DNA of 64,000 nt from Aquila chrysaetos chrysaetos (Eukaryota; Chordata; Aves; Accipitriformes; Accipitridae): the NCBI RefSeq assembly GCF_900496995.4, contig NC_044011.1, forward strand, positions 20,368,041 through 20,432,040, read 5' to 3'. Positions 45,601 through 58,609 of this stretch are shown piece after piece. A program made the position numbers and the translations under genes. Positions within the stretch are counted from its first letter, which is position 1, and every line of letters begins with the position of its first letter. The notes below the pieces were generated by a model. It made no database searches and was not told the origin of the DNA. It worked only from the letters and a program-made list of their open reading frames with translations.

Positions 45601-46625
45601 AGTTTGTGCTTGTAGACCATTGCTAGACTGCCAGACCACTGCACAAAACCACACTTTTGACTGGTGCTACTCTGCACGTCTAGAAAGTCTGTTCAGAAAA
45701 GACTTGACAACAGAAATGGCAGCTTGACATAGGGTCAGGAAGAGATGGACCTGCCACCTCAAGAGGTATCTTACTCAGCAGCGGTTCTCTGCACCTGCCT
45801 CGGTCGACCCATTCCTCTTCACCTATCATTTTCTGCATCATTAAATACACCCACAACACTTTAAAATATAGATTAAAATAACTGCAATTTACAAGTATGG
45901 TACACAACAGCATGGTATGTTCAGCTGGCACCCCAGAAAGAAGAGTGAACTTTTCCTTCTATAAAAGATCACATTTACCTTGTGTGTGCAGAGCAGTGGC
46001 TGCCATTAACCCACCCAGGCCTTCCACATCTTCAGTTTATGCTATTATCTGTTTCTACATCTCTATTATACACATACCAACAGAGACTCTTGATGGAACA
46101 CAGCTTCATCTGCAGTTACCAGTAAATTAACATATACCATACTAACATCTTAATTATATATTAATGTAACATATCATATGATGTAGCATGTTCTATTATA
46201 GCTATGAAGCACATAGACGTGCAGAGCTGTGGTAAGGCATTTTAATGGTGCAACCTTTGTAACACCACAGCTGCAGGGACACGCTGCCACATCGCTGCTC
46301 TGCTTGGTGCCCTTCTCCCCCAGGGAGGAGCTGGGATCCTTGCTGCACCCTGGAGGATCCCATCAGCACTGGTAGATAGCAGAGGGAGACATACAATGTG
46401 GACACCAGGTTGTGCACCTGAAATCCCTGCAATTTTTGTATTAAAATCCCTGCTCTTGGGACCGTGTGTCTCAGACAAATGAATGATCTGTCTGCCTCAT
46501 CTTCCTGCATGTAAAAGTCGGGTAGTGAATGTGGTGGTGAGTTATTCTGAGTGCAAGCAACATTTACTTCTCTGTAAGATTAATTGCTTTCATCTAATTT
46601 AAAATGCCATAAAAATATTATAATA
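36614..46625. other. TXLNB 3'UTR start and intergenic DNA
   Basis: The TXLNB 3'UTR begins at 36614. No canonical AATAAA was found in the first ~2 kb; an ATTAAA occurs at 38097-38102, so the 3' end is not placed. The remainder to 46625 contains no recognisable coding sequence. A 12-nt G-run lies at 44826-44837. A short segment at about 44168-44212 is weakly like a CR1 3' end. Confidence 0.6.
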
Positions 46626-46990
46626 ATAGAATATTTTATGTTGGTAGGGACCTCTAGAGGTCACCTCCCCTTCCTAACAGAAGCAGGACCAATTCTGAAG
46701 TTACATCAGGTTGCTCAGGTCCTGTCAGTTTTGAATATTTCCAAGGATAGAAATAGCACATCTCTGGGTGCTTGTTTCCATGTTTGATTACCTCACAGTG
46801 AAATTTTTTCCTTCTGTCTAATCTTCTTTGGTGCAGCCCATGCCCTCGGCCTCTTGCCTTGCTGCTGTGCACCACAGTCTTCCATGGCCTCCCATCATTA
46901 GTTGAAGACAACAGTTCATTCCGCCTGAGCCTTCTCCAGGCTGAACAAACTCAGCTCTTCTTCTGTTGAGATGACATGGGACACCCCTAT
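46626..46990 (-). mobile_element. Old, diverged CR1 fragment
   Basis: The order of segments is that of a CR1 read from its 3' end: AGAATATTTTATGTTGGTAG, GGGACCTCTAGAGGTCACCT, then AAGCAGGACCAATTCTGAAG, a CACAGTGAAATTTTTTCCTT-type segment, and CTTCTCCAGGCTGAACAAAC. Divergence is high and no frame survives. Confidence 0.75.
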
Positions 46991-47784
46991 TTCATGACAA
47001 GAGAGCCCACATACATGCTTCACTGCAGCAGTGAGTTCCCTGCCTGCTTTAACTGCTGCTATCCAAGTGAAGCAGCCACCACTCCCCATTCATCCCCCAG
47101 TCTTCCCAGTACTTTACCATGAACTCCACCACAGCTTAACCCCTCACCGATTTTGCCAGTGTACCAGCTCGCGTGATCATTTCCTAATCCAGCCTGGTGA
47201 AAATATATCAGGCAGCTTTAGATTCAGTTAAGAAAATGCTCAAGCAAACCAGATCATTTTGACCTGGCTTTGCTCGGGCCATGCCTACGTAGGCAGCTGT
47301 GCCAGCTGAGTAGAGGAGCAACCGTTGGCAAACAGGTGGGTTCATCCAGCTCCGCTGGGAATGCAAAATCCTCACCCCCCTGCAGCCGCAGCTCTAACGG
47401 GATGTGTGACACAGCATCAGCTATGTGGGCCCTACCCCCCATAAGCTGAGGTTCCTACACTTGATAAAGTTCTTCTCCTGAGGCTTTGGCAAATCTTTCC
47501 AAGTCCTCAGCAGAGTAGTAATTGTTGACAATAACATTTACACAGGTGTATGAACTTTCTGTATGTACTGTTCCTACTTGCCAGGCAAAATGTTACAAGG
47601 ATTAGTAAGAAGAAAAATGCAGCACCACGAGAACTTGGTTAAAGCACACCCATGTGTGTGTTACATTCAACCAGAGAAAACAAAACAAGCAAAAGTCTTT
47701 TCTAATCCTTAAAGGTTAAGCTTAAGTCAGTCTTGTAAAGACATTTTGTCTTGTCATACCAACCTACCACTGAGAAGCTGCTAT

Positions 47785-47825
47785 AGAACAGAACAGAACA
47801 GAACAGAATAGAATAGAATAGAATA
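47785..47825. repeat. Pentanucleotide tail of the CR1
   Basis: About four AGAAC units are followed by about four AGAAT units. Confidence 0.92.
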
Positions 47826-48740
47826 TTTCAGTTGGAAGTGACCTACAACAATCATCTAGTCCAACTGCTTGGCCAAAAGTTAAAGCATGTTATTAAGGGC
47901 ATTGTCCAAACGTCTCTTAAATACTGACAGGCTTGGGGCATTGACCACCTCTCTAGGAAGCCTGTTCCAGCGTTCAACCACCCTCCTGGTAAAGAGATGC
48001 TTCCTGATGTCCAGTCTAAACCTCCCCTGGCGCAGCTTTGAGCCATTCCCATGTGTCCTATCACTGGATCCCAGGGAGAAGAGATCAGCATCTCCCTCTC
48101 CCCTTCCCCTCCTCAGGAAGCTGTAGGGAGCAACGAGGTCACCCCTCAGCCTCCTTTTCTCCAAACTAGACAAACCCAGAGCTCTTAGCCACTCCTCATA
48201 GGACATTCCTTCCAGCCCTCTCACCAGCTTTGGTGGTTGCCCTCCTCTGGACACATTCAAGGACTTTCACATCCTTCTTAAATTGTGGGGCCCAGAACTG
48301 CACACAGTACTCGAGGTGAGGCCGCGCCAATGCTGAATACAGTGGGATAATCACCTCTTTTGACCAGCTGGTTAGCTGTGTTTGATGCACCCCAGGATGC
48401 GGTTTGCCCTCTTGGCTCCCAGGGCACACTGCTGGCTCCTACTGAGCCTGCCGTCAACCAGCACCCCCAGATCCCTTTCTGCAGGGCTGGTCTCCAGCCA
48501 CTCCTCTCCCAATTTATACTTGTGTCCAGCATTACTCCATGCTATGTGCAGGATCCAGCATTTGGACTTGTTAAATTTCATCCCGTTAATCATTGCCCAA
48601 TGCTCCAATCTATCTAGAACCCTCTGCAAGGCCTCTCATGCCTCAAGAGTCAACAGCACCTCCCAGTTTGGTATTATCAGCAAACTTGCTAATGGTGCAT
48701 TCAACTCCTGCATTCAGATCACTGATAAATACATTGAACA
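47785..48740 (-). mobile_element. CR1 LINE, 3' ~950 bp, different subfamily
   Basis: On the - strand, CR1 reverse transcriptase remnants are readable in pieces: a FADN box near 48680, [39 protein letters not shown] and [16 protein letters not shown], separated by frameshifts. The 3' end at 47785-47825 is an array of pentamers (AGAAC then AGAAT on the + strand) instead of the usual octamer. It is 5'-truncated; the upstream limit is approximate. Confidence 0.9.
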
Positions 48741-51209
48741 GAAACATACCCTACAGGGCATCTCCCAGGAGTACTCCAACCAGAAAAGTGTGAACAATAA
48801 ATGTGTGACAACCATTTTGAACTCTGTTGGTTATGTATTTTTGTTTTACAGACTTCTGCTGAAACAACTTAGCTAAGAGTCACAGCCACAGCTGATGATT
48901 AACTACTTAACTGCTAAGACTTGTGAGGTGTCTACTTGGTCCCAAAGGCCAGGGGCAAGGTTAAGGCACTATGATGAAGTTCACATGGTTTGTGCCCTCA
49001 CACTACTGACTCAAGGACTCAAAAGCCTGTCTGAAATAAATAACTTTCACTGTGCCAGTACAGTGTGCTCCTACAGCAGTCAGAGGGAGCGATGGTACTA
49101 TGGAGGAAAGTCAGGCTTATTTTGGGGTCCTCACTACCATGCTACAGGTTTTCAAAAGTGCAGTACAGACATTTCTGGGTCTTGTTCATGCCTGTGCATT
49201 TTCAAATTCATGCAGTTAAACCAGTACCAGTTCTCACATGCACGTTTATTGTGCCCTGACCTCCGTCAAAACAATCAAAAAAAAATGAGAGTTCACAGTT
49301 GCACAGTATTTTTTCTGAAGATTATACACACCCACTTTAAAATTTGGCCCACTCTCTCTGGCTTGGCTCACAAAACTACGTTTCCACTAATCGGCAGCTG
49401 AGCGCAGTGGGGAGAGAGGATTCAATAATAATCTGGCCTGGAAGTCCAGCTGCTTTAGGTGTAGGTGTGTGTCTGTTTGCACAGAGGTGGCAGCCGAGCA
49501 GCAAAGGGACAACAGGGCAGCCGTGCTCTCAGCCCAGGAGCGGAGCAGGGCTGGGCTCTCCCGTGCTCCGCTCCTGCCAGCACATTTTCATTAGAGAAGG
49601 TCAGACGCAGAGTGTGCCAAAATCCACACAAATAACAGACCTCCAGTGAGGCTGCGACAACACTGCCATCCCCGCGGAGGAGAGTGCCAGCGTGCAGACA
49701 CAATCCTCGGCAAAGGCTGAGTGCAACCCACAGACTCCCCTCTCTAGTTGTTCTTGCACTGGGCTGTGCTCAGTGCTACCGGTATTAACTCCTAGTGATG
49801 GTAATGAGAAGAAAGAGAGACCAAAGGAAGCCCTTTGTACTTGACAACAGTTTCTCCCAAGCCAAATTTTATATTGCAAGTAAACTAAACTCGCCATCAA
49901 AGACCTTCATTGAAGCTCTCCCCATCTTCCCCAAAATGTTAAGTCCACCTTTCCCCCAGTCTGTTGCATCAGGATATTCCTCCCTGCAGCCATGCTCTGC
50001 TGTATGCTCTCCAGAGGGAAAGCAAAATGTTAATTCTCCCATCACCTCTTTCATGCCTTCAGCCTTCAGACAAATGTCCTCACCTTACTGTATGAGTCAG
50101 ATTTCTGATTCTTTTCTTCCTGTGAAAGGGATTTAGAGGGTAATTCCTCATTAATAAGAATATTATAATTCTTACTAAGAATTCCTTGTTAATGAGAGAT
50201 CTGCCAAACACATGACGAGTAATTTATAAAGTGCTTGATCCCAGCAATACCTATACTCTGAATTTCTGATGTCCAGCAATTATCTGAAGCCCTAGTAGAA
50301 ATCCTCTTCTGGCATAAACAGGCACACCACCATTTCCACGGACTTCAGGAGACAGAGGACAGCTACATTGCCAAAATCCTGGCTTGGCTTCCCAGCTCTG
50401 CTGCAAGCACTCCTTTCTCCTTTGTTCCAGCCACAGATGGGCAGCTGCTTGAAAGCTCCTTCAATTAGGATCTTCCCAAAGAGCAGAAAGATGCCTGGGT
50501 GATCCTGCTCCACCTGCTGCATAGCTGCTCCACCTCCACGGGCACGATGCCTCGCACTAAGCAGGCACATCACGGCAGTAACAGTATGCCCCCACCGATC
50601 TTCTTCCAGTGCACGAGTAATGAAGCAAGGACCCTGACGAGATATCCGTGTGGCGCAGGGAACTTGAGCAAGCTCGCGATGCTTTATGTTCCCCTGGGCA
50701 ACAGGTATTATGCCATTGACATGCAGCAGTAGGGGCAGTTAAGGGTCATTCCTTTTTTCCTTCCTTTGCCATGCAAACCTTTAAGATAAATAGTCCTCAG
50801 AAGCAGGTCACAAGCATATTACAGTTGAGGGAGGCAGAACAGAGAGGCAAAATCACTCAGCTCAGTCATACCCATGCTGGCCCTCTCCAGGGCTGGCTTC
50901 AGGCTCTGCGCGTTGCATCCTGTACCTGCAAGCACTGAGGTGCCGAGCCAGCTCGGTGGGTCTGGAAGGAGCCAGGTCCATGCCCCAGCACAGGTGGGAG
51001 GGAAGAGGTGAAGAAGCAGAACAGGGACTCTCCCGGTCACAGCCCTGGGAAGTTAAATTGAACAAGGTACAAGCACCGCTTACAAAAACGTCAGGAAAGT
51101 CTGCCATAAAACTTTTGACAGAAAACGCCCCTTACTCTGCACTTGTACTCCGACCAGCCCAGCTGCTGCACTGCCTTCAGCACTGGATTACAGCTTGCGC
51201 CATATTTTG

Positions 51210-51356
51210 CTACCGACCGTTCAGTTCCCATGTCCTCCCCGGCCGGACGCCAAGGTCTGCAGCCTGCTCCCTTTCCGCCGTCGGGCCGGCCAGCCCACCT
51301 AGCGCTGACTGCGCCGATGGGAAAGGCTGCCCGACGGCGAGGAAAGACTCCCACGC
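51210..51356. other. Small CpG-rich spot
   Basis: By eye about 16 CpGs lie in ~147 bp (CGGCCGGACG, CCGCCGTCGGGCCGG, GCGCCG, CCGACGGCGAGG), in otherwise AT-leaning intergenic DNA. No gene starts here that I can recognise. Confidence 0.6.
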
Positions 51357-51875
51357 AGTTCAATATATTCTTTGGCAGAAAATTGAGATTGAAAAGCAGG
51401 CTAAACTCAATTACTATTTGTGTAACTGGAGTATCCTGGTTACAGAGCTTGTAACCATAGCAATCATTTAAATAAAGCTTTAAAGAAAGTATTCCCTCGT
51501 TATTAAGATGTTGATCCTTGATTCTGATTCAGTTTCTTGATCCTCCTCTTGCCTCCGATCTCAGAGGTGCTGTCTGCCTCCAGGTCTTACAGAAGATACA
51601 GGAAAGGAAGAGCTCAGCTCAGAACCGCCGAGTATCCTCAACTAGTATTTGTGGTTTGTGCCAATAGAATGATGCTTCCTAAACATACGATACAAAAGGA
51701 TCAGTTTGTCATGTGGGGATTGGAAGGTTTGTGAACATTATACAAGTCATCAGCTAGCAGGGATGTCTCTTAGAACAAGTCCCAGGCAATTAAACTGAGC
51801 CTACTATTAATCACATTCCAAACACAAGGTATTAACTTAGGTTGGAGCCAAACTCATCTAAAAGCTCAGGCACTG

Positions 51876-51903
51876 AAAAAAAAAAAAAGAAGAAAAAAAA
51901 AAA
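51876..51903. repeat. A-rich simple repeat
   Basis: Two A-runs are separated by GAAG. Confidence 0.9.
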
Positions 51904-54185
51904 GGCAGAAGTATTGGGCAATTGGCAATTTATATTATTAAGTCTCCTTGATTTTATAGCCGGATTACCTTCTATCTCCAAAGACTCCATTCCACAGTTA
52001 TGATCCCTGTATTAGTAAGAGTCATGCAGGCATCACACAAAGGCAGCATTGATTTGTTATTCTGTAACTCTGTCTGGATAACCAGGGAGATTTTTATTTT
52101 GAAAAGATCCTGCCGGAGCTTTTTATTTTTTCAACTGCTCGTTAAATGAGTATGTAACCAGGAAAATGGGACAGAGAAGCAGTAAGATGGATTGATCTGC
52201 ACACGTGTTTTTCTCACAAGAAAACAAGTGCAGTGCACGTTTAACAAAAGGGAGTAGCTTCGGGGTTATATTATATAAAGGAGCAGACATAAACCCTTGA
52301 ATATACAGCACTCCAGGCAGCTACATTACAAAAATGAGACGTTTTTCTTCATGGGAGGAAAGAGCAAATTTCTTCTTGGAACATGGCTTGAGAGCTAGTC
52401 CTGGATGCCACCACGGCTGGTTCAGCCCTGCAAGCTTTGCTGACGTGAGCACTGCATCAGGCGGTCTGTGGGCTAAGGAGCTGTATCGGCCACTGGAGTT
52501 TCTCTGCACATCCTGTTGATGTTGGTTGGGCATCACTGAATGAAAAGCGAATGTGCAGGAAACCCAGTGACTAATACACGTATTTAAGGCCAAAAAATAC
52601 TAATGTACCAAGTCAATGACAAAGCATAGCAGCTGCAGCCTTAACAGGAAAGCAGGTTTTGTTTTATATGGCCAGGTTTTACTAGCATCAAAATGAACAG
52701 AAGTTGTTTCACAGAATACTGTCAGACTACAAATCAAATACGAATATAGCTGTGTGAAACCTGGACATGTATTTTTAGGTGCACACACCCACACACATAT
52801 GCAGCCTGAATAGTTCATTCCCCTCCTCCGATACAATCAGGGATGCCTCCAGCAGGAACATGAGCCCAGGCATGCTCCTAACCCAATTTGCCTGTGCCAC
52901 CCCTATTTTAACTACATACTATATCATGTAACAGCTTGAAAAGCTTTTTTTCAGTGACTTTTTCTTTCCTCCACATTCTCACAATACTATTCAGTTTCTT
53001 TTAGCAACACAGTAATTACCGCAGCAGATCAAACCTGAAGTTCTGCAGTTTAGTGCTCAGTAACAAAAGTAGGAAAAACTGCAGTAATTAAACTAGGGGA
53101 ACAGTCTCCTCGAAATATTAGTTCTCATTTAGTTTTCACACATAGGCTTAAGTATTAAACCATGATCTAAGATCCCTTCAGCAAAATATCGATATGGAAT
53201 CGCTGCATTCACTTGCAATTACATCATGGTAGCTTATTTACATTTCCACCTCATAAACAGATCTGCATATTTTAAGAGGCAGCTGTCCAGAGTGCCTTTC
53301 ACAATTAACACAACACACAGTTTTTCAGCTTCAAGGTTATTCAAACCAGCCACACTATCCACTTCCAAAATGTAACCTGAACAGCTATGGCTGGCTCTTC
53401 AGAGAGTGTTTCCGATCTCCAAATCACACCTCATCTCTCTTGAGCCTTGGCCCTCCTTCGCCCATGGCAGTATTTGCTCTACTTTTGTAAGTCCAGATTG
53501 CCTTGACCATTCACATCCTTCCCGAACTTCTCTGTGGTAATACGCAAAGGCTGAAAAATCATGCTGTAAGCATACGGAGCAAGGTTTGCTAAAATGCATG
53601 CTTAGATGATTAGTCAGACTACTGAAAACCTTACAGAGGAAGCAAGGATTTGAGTCTCCCTCCCTTGCAACAGGGTTTCAGAGATGAAGCGTTCAGTCGT
53701 AACATGGGAAACGCTTTTGCCTAGTGCTACCGTATTGCGTTCTCCCCTACAGAAGCCCTTCTGAGATTTCTCAGGCATCAGAGGGCATATTTCCATTAAC
53801 AGACTCCACCAGAAGTGAAGGATTCAGCACTCTGTCCTCTATTCAACCCCACTGGCAACGGCCGGCGCAGCACATGGGTGTTCCCAAAACGGCTCCTGCA
53901 GGACATGCTACACTGCAGGAGGAGCATTTCCAATGTCAACAAAGCGAACAGGACTTCTGTTTTGCAAGGGGACATGTGACCCCCCTCACCACCACCTTTT
54001 TAGTACAGCAGTCTTCAAAATGACTACATCAAACCTTCATTGTAATTGACACTGAAAACCAGTTTTCACTGTGCCCTTTAATACTTAAGGCAACTAGAGT
54101 AAGTCTCTCTACAAAAGAGCAGGTGTAAGAAACTAGTCAAGAGAAGAAGGGGGAAAGAAGAACCCACACCATTAGCTGTCTGGTA

Positions 54186-57100
54186 TTTATTACTTTTTAA
54201 TACAGAGAAGTCACAACAAAATATTCTCTAACAACACACGCAAATGATATCATAACCAATTATTTTAATTTCATCAACATTCATTTGCTATGTACATATT
54301 CTTCCATCTGCAAAAGTGCAATCCAAGAATGTCTCCACAAGAAACCTTTATGGACAAGTATATTTTTCAGGGGTTTTCTCACCAGTGGCCTTACAACAAC
54401 ACGTTTGTCCTCAGTTACCTGGTACAGCAAAATGAAGAGTACATGGAAAAAAAAAAAAAAGAAAAAAGAAAGAAATTGGGTTAGATGCCTCCCTTGTAGG
54501 AATATTCCCTATTTTCCCAACTAAATTAATTATGAATACACTGCTCACTACTGGAGATGTTAATGCAAATAGACTATAGGATAGTCTACAGGCTGCCTAT
54601 AGAACACTGTAGTTTTAATGACTCCACAGCATTAGGCAGAACAAGAATTTCAGGCTGTTCACCTTGGTAGATGTCAAATTACGCATCAGCATGTAAAAGA
54701 TGTCCATTATGTTACTTACAGTTATCAAAATTTATTTTTAAACATCCTACTGATGGATGAATTCATTTTTACACATCCAAAATATGAAGTCTATCTAAAT
54801 GCAAGCCTCTCCTATGGAAAACAGAGTTAACTACTGGAAAGAAAAGCATTTGCACATGCAACTCCTATTACTATCACAAGGAGTATCGTGCACTTAAGAA
54901 GAGTAGAATGAACCTCCAAATCCAGAGGACTGTATTCTCGTTTACAAAACATATTTCAGGCACAATTCAATCTGACCATAGGCCAGATTAAAAAGAATAC
55001 ATAGCATCAGAAAAATGAAAGGTAATGAAGAACATTACCAAACTTCAGCCAAACAAGCAAAGCAAGCAGCTCCCTAGCTAGGGAAATAATTTCCCTTTTG
55101 ACAAATTTAAAAGCTCATGACCAAAAGCAAACCAACTGTGGTCCAGCTGAACCTCTGAAGTAGCCATCAGGTCCCGAAGAAGTTACCTCTGCCTTTCTAC
55201 TTATGCAAAGCCCAGCTGAAACTCTCATGGCCAAAGGGTGGGCCTGACTGCTTGACTGGAATCTGATGCATCTTACAGAAAATACCACATTTTGCAGTAA
55301 CCCAAGACTAGTTTTCAGTACCAGCAAGAAGGAGGGAAAGCATTCTCTACAAATTAGGGACAATTTACTTTGGAGTGAAAGCTCAGAGGAATCTTTCTGT
55401 AGCTCAGATGGTTTCCACTGAGGATCATTTCTACAGTGCTGCAAGTGCTGCTAGCCTCCAGCTGAGAGATGTGTTTTGCAAGAAAACAGGCATTTCCTCA
55501 AGCAGTAGATAAGACTCACTTAACAGCAGAATTAAAAGGAAAAGCTGATGGAGAACTGAATTGTTTTCTTGGGTAGATTTGTACGTAACTCCTTGTCACT
55601 GTCAAGACTTTAAATATGCTTCCCCCTTCCTGTTTTCTCAGTCCGCTGCATTCTTGGTTTTGATTTGAATATATTGTACAACCTTTCATACACTTGGGAT
55701 TTTAAAGCTGGCCAAATTCCCTTTTTCCATGTCTACTCATTCTTGATTGTCACACATACATGTCTGGAGAGGCATCTAAGTAATTAGAATTATAAATTAA
55801 GCTACTCTAAGAAAAGCAGATGAACAAGTATTTAGAAGGACTCCAGATCCCACTTCTCCCCTACCATATGCATTGTACAATGACACCTCCCATCGCCAAG
55901 TGCATGAAAAAGTGGGTACACAATGGCATGTAGCTCATGTGGGAATGAACACCCTAGACTCACGGCATGAATGACTGGCACTCAAGACCAAAAACCACAG
56001 TAAGAGATGTCTCCTTTAATTTTTCTCATTACAGGAGCTTTGTCTTTGCTGTGTGATTTCAGGCTGCTGGGAACAGTCTAGTCATCATCTAGCTGGTCTG
56101 GATCTCACGGTACTGCCAGGCAATGGAACTCCAAGCCTTGTTAGCCACCCTAACTCCATCAGGTTGCTCAACACACCATCAAAGCTGAAGGGCTCATCCT
56201 CCCTGAGGAGTTAATTCAAATTATAATTTGATTGTTCTCCATAAGGGATAACTACACTGCACAGCTAACCAGGTTTTATCTGCTGGACACCTTCTTCCAG
56301 CCCAGGTATGCCTAGGCCAGCTCCTGCTCCTATGGGCAATGGTTACACTGCTGGTCCCACTGCAACTGGGCTTGGTGTAACTTGGGTTTGTTGTAGCCAC
56401 GGCAGGACAGTGTTAGAAGTCTCTCAGAGTCCTTCCCATAACTCTCCTTAAAAAGGAAACAGGTTTTCCCAAAACTCTCACAAACAGGGAACAACTGCAC
56501 AAACCCCCAAGAATGTGCTGCAGACCCAAAACCACGCCCAGGAGCGAGGACAGAAGGAGGAGAGCGCCAGTGATGAAGGCCACCACAGCCTGCTAACATT
56601 GTTCTTCAGATCCGCAGCGGATCTCCAGTGTAACTGTACAAGATAGCCCAGATGTGAAAGCCCAGATGTGAAAACCATTAAAATGAGCTGGCTGGCTTCT
56701 AAGGACATTACCACTCAAGATAGCAGTAAGTCATCTGTGCCAACGTCAGTCCTCTGTGCAGCTTGAGTATTACTCAAAGAGTGGCTAATGCTAGAAGGAG
56801 CTAATTCTGCAGTGAAGACAGCCAAGAAATAAAACTGTGAACTCGTCATTTTTATCCACAAAGAAACATGGATATTCAGTTTGAGTTTTATGTGCACATT
56901 AATTTCTTAACTTAGCAGAAAGCATAATTCTCAGCCCAGCATATGAAACACTTTTTTGGCTTCTGACTTTTTTGCTTTCTTTCCCAGGGTGGCAGAGTAT
57001 CAGGGCCATTTTCAAGATCGTGATTTCAACAGATGCACTCTTTAAAAAGATTCTAATTTGGAAAAACAAAAAAACTTCAGAAGAAACAAAAAATAATCCC

Positions 57101-58444
57101 ACATCATAAACAGAAACAAAACCCATACCTCTCAAGTGGACAAACACTCCATAAATACAGTATGGAGAAAAGCAAAAAAAACCAAACCTCCTCTAAATCT
57201 CAATTGGCTTGAGAAACCAAGCAAAAGATTAATGACCTATTTTAAAAATTTTATTTAAGGAAGGGAGAAATGAGAACAACGAAACAACAACTGCAGAGTC
57301 TACAGGTCCAAGCCCTCTGATACAAATTCACTGCCTAATGCATAGTCTCTTATGTACAGCACAGAGGCATGTAGAAAGTAAATACGCTAAGTTTGCTTTA
57401 TTAAAAGTCTCCAAGTTTTTAGATCCTGGACTTAATGCAATTTTGAAAGACAAAGGTGCAGCAATTAATTGTTTTAAAAAGCGATGCCATGTTTCGTACT
57501 CAGTACCTCTCAGCTCTTACAGGTCTGACGGCCCAGATCCCACTTCACGGTCCTCCTTCCACACCAGTCACACCAGTCCACAGTAGGCAGCAAAGCCTCA
57601 GCCACAGCAGACACATACAAACACATCCCCATTCAGCTCAGCCTGTTCCTTCCCTAAAATGTCTGTGAAGAAACACCTTTAAATAAAGCATTTTAAGATC
57701 TCCAGCTTGTTTTGGTATGAACAGATGACCCGGCTGGGCACATGACAGCCCCAGTGGAAGCAGCACTATTGCCGTACGGTCCGTCAGTGAGGGCAATGCA
57801 CATCAAACACACACGGCAGGAAGACGCTATGCCAAAAAAAAAATTCACTTCAAGATTGCATTTTCTGGCATACATTTACATTCACTTGTCACAATACCTT
57901 AGTTTACCCCGTCTCGGGAAATCTGAAAGAAAGCCTGCGGAGGCGACTGGCAGCACGGGGCCAGCTCCTGCGCCCGTGGGAACCGATGCGAACGGCTGAA
58001 TGAATTCAACAGTAACAAGACTGTTTCTTTCCAAGGATTTCCCATTTCCACCGAGCTGGAGGGACAACAACCCTACACAATTACCCACTTTCCAACTGGA
58101 CATATTTCTCCATCCTGTATGTCTCCCCACACCCTTCCTATGTATCCCGTATTAGAATTATACAAAAAAATAAAGCCAAATCATTTTTAGCTGAACTTTA
58201 CCCCACACTTGGGATATATTCAAAGGCCATTAAATTGGCTTGCCTCCAACCTTCACAGAGATCTTGTCAGGAGGATTCTGGTTTTAACAACAAGTATATA
58301 TACATATTAATATGTACACAGACAAAGAAGCTGCTCTTTCAGTTAGAAAAGAAATTAAATTTCATCACAGAATGAATCCTATAAAAAGATATGTAATAAA
58401 GTTGAAATACCCATAAAATAGCTATTACTAAAGCAAAGCTTTCG
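54186..58444 (-). other. HECA: Probable HECA 3'UTR
   Basis: This is the sequence following the HECA stop on the - strand. It has no protein-like frames and is AT-rich. Candidate AATAAA signals (seen as TTTATT on the + strand) are at 57397-57402, 57250-57255, 54731-54736 and 54186-54191. The last would give a 3'UTR of about 4.3 kb. HECA transcripts have long 3'UTRs, but which signal is used cannot be told from sequence alone. Confidence 0.4.
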
Positions 58445-58609
58445 TCAATAAGCCTCCAAAACTTTAAATGAAGAAAATGGCTTCACGAAGTGGTAGTCTA
58501 GATTTCCACAGTGAGGACACTGCTGGACGTTGCTGTATTCAGAGAAATACTGCATGCCAATCCGTACATCTATTACTGGCTTCCCACAGTGCTTACAGTT
58601 CAGCCGAGC
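58445..58609 (-). CDS. HECA: HECA last coding exon
   Basis: HECA is the vertebrate headcase homologue, a cytoplasmic protein linked to control of proliferation and differentiation. This exon encodes the final 54 residues, starting ARLNCKHCGKPVIDVRIGMQ and ending FSSFKVLEAY, then TGA at 58447-58445. The acceptor on the - strand is TTTTTTACAG, preceded by a (GTTT)n tract. It joins the exon at 61466-61312 in phase 0. Two CxxC pairs (CKHC, CPHC) suggest metal binding. The near-identity to mammalian HECA, as I recall it, is typical of this very conserved C-terminus. Confidence 0.93.
   Translation of the reverse strand, partial: ARLNCKHCGKPVIDVRIGMQYFSEYSNVQQCPHCGNLDYHFVKPFSSFKVLEAY

Larger units (their letters stand above)
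48741..54185. other. Intergenic DNA between TXLNB and HECA
   Basis: No gene is recognised. It contains a CpG-rich spot (51210-51356), an inverted repeat at 51437-51457, and an A/G-rich simple repeat at 51876-51903. Confidence 0.6.

Noticed and set aside
50956-51471. 171-codon + strand open frame over the intergenic CpG-rich spot
   Set aside because: It is open mainly because of local GC content. No family resemblance and no supporting splice structure were seen.
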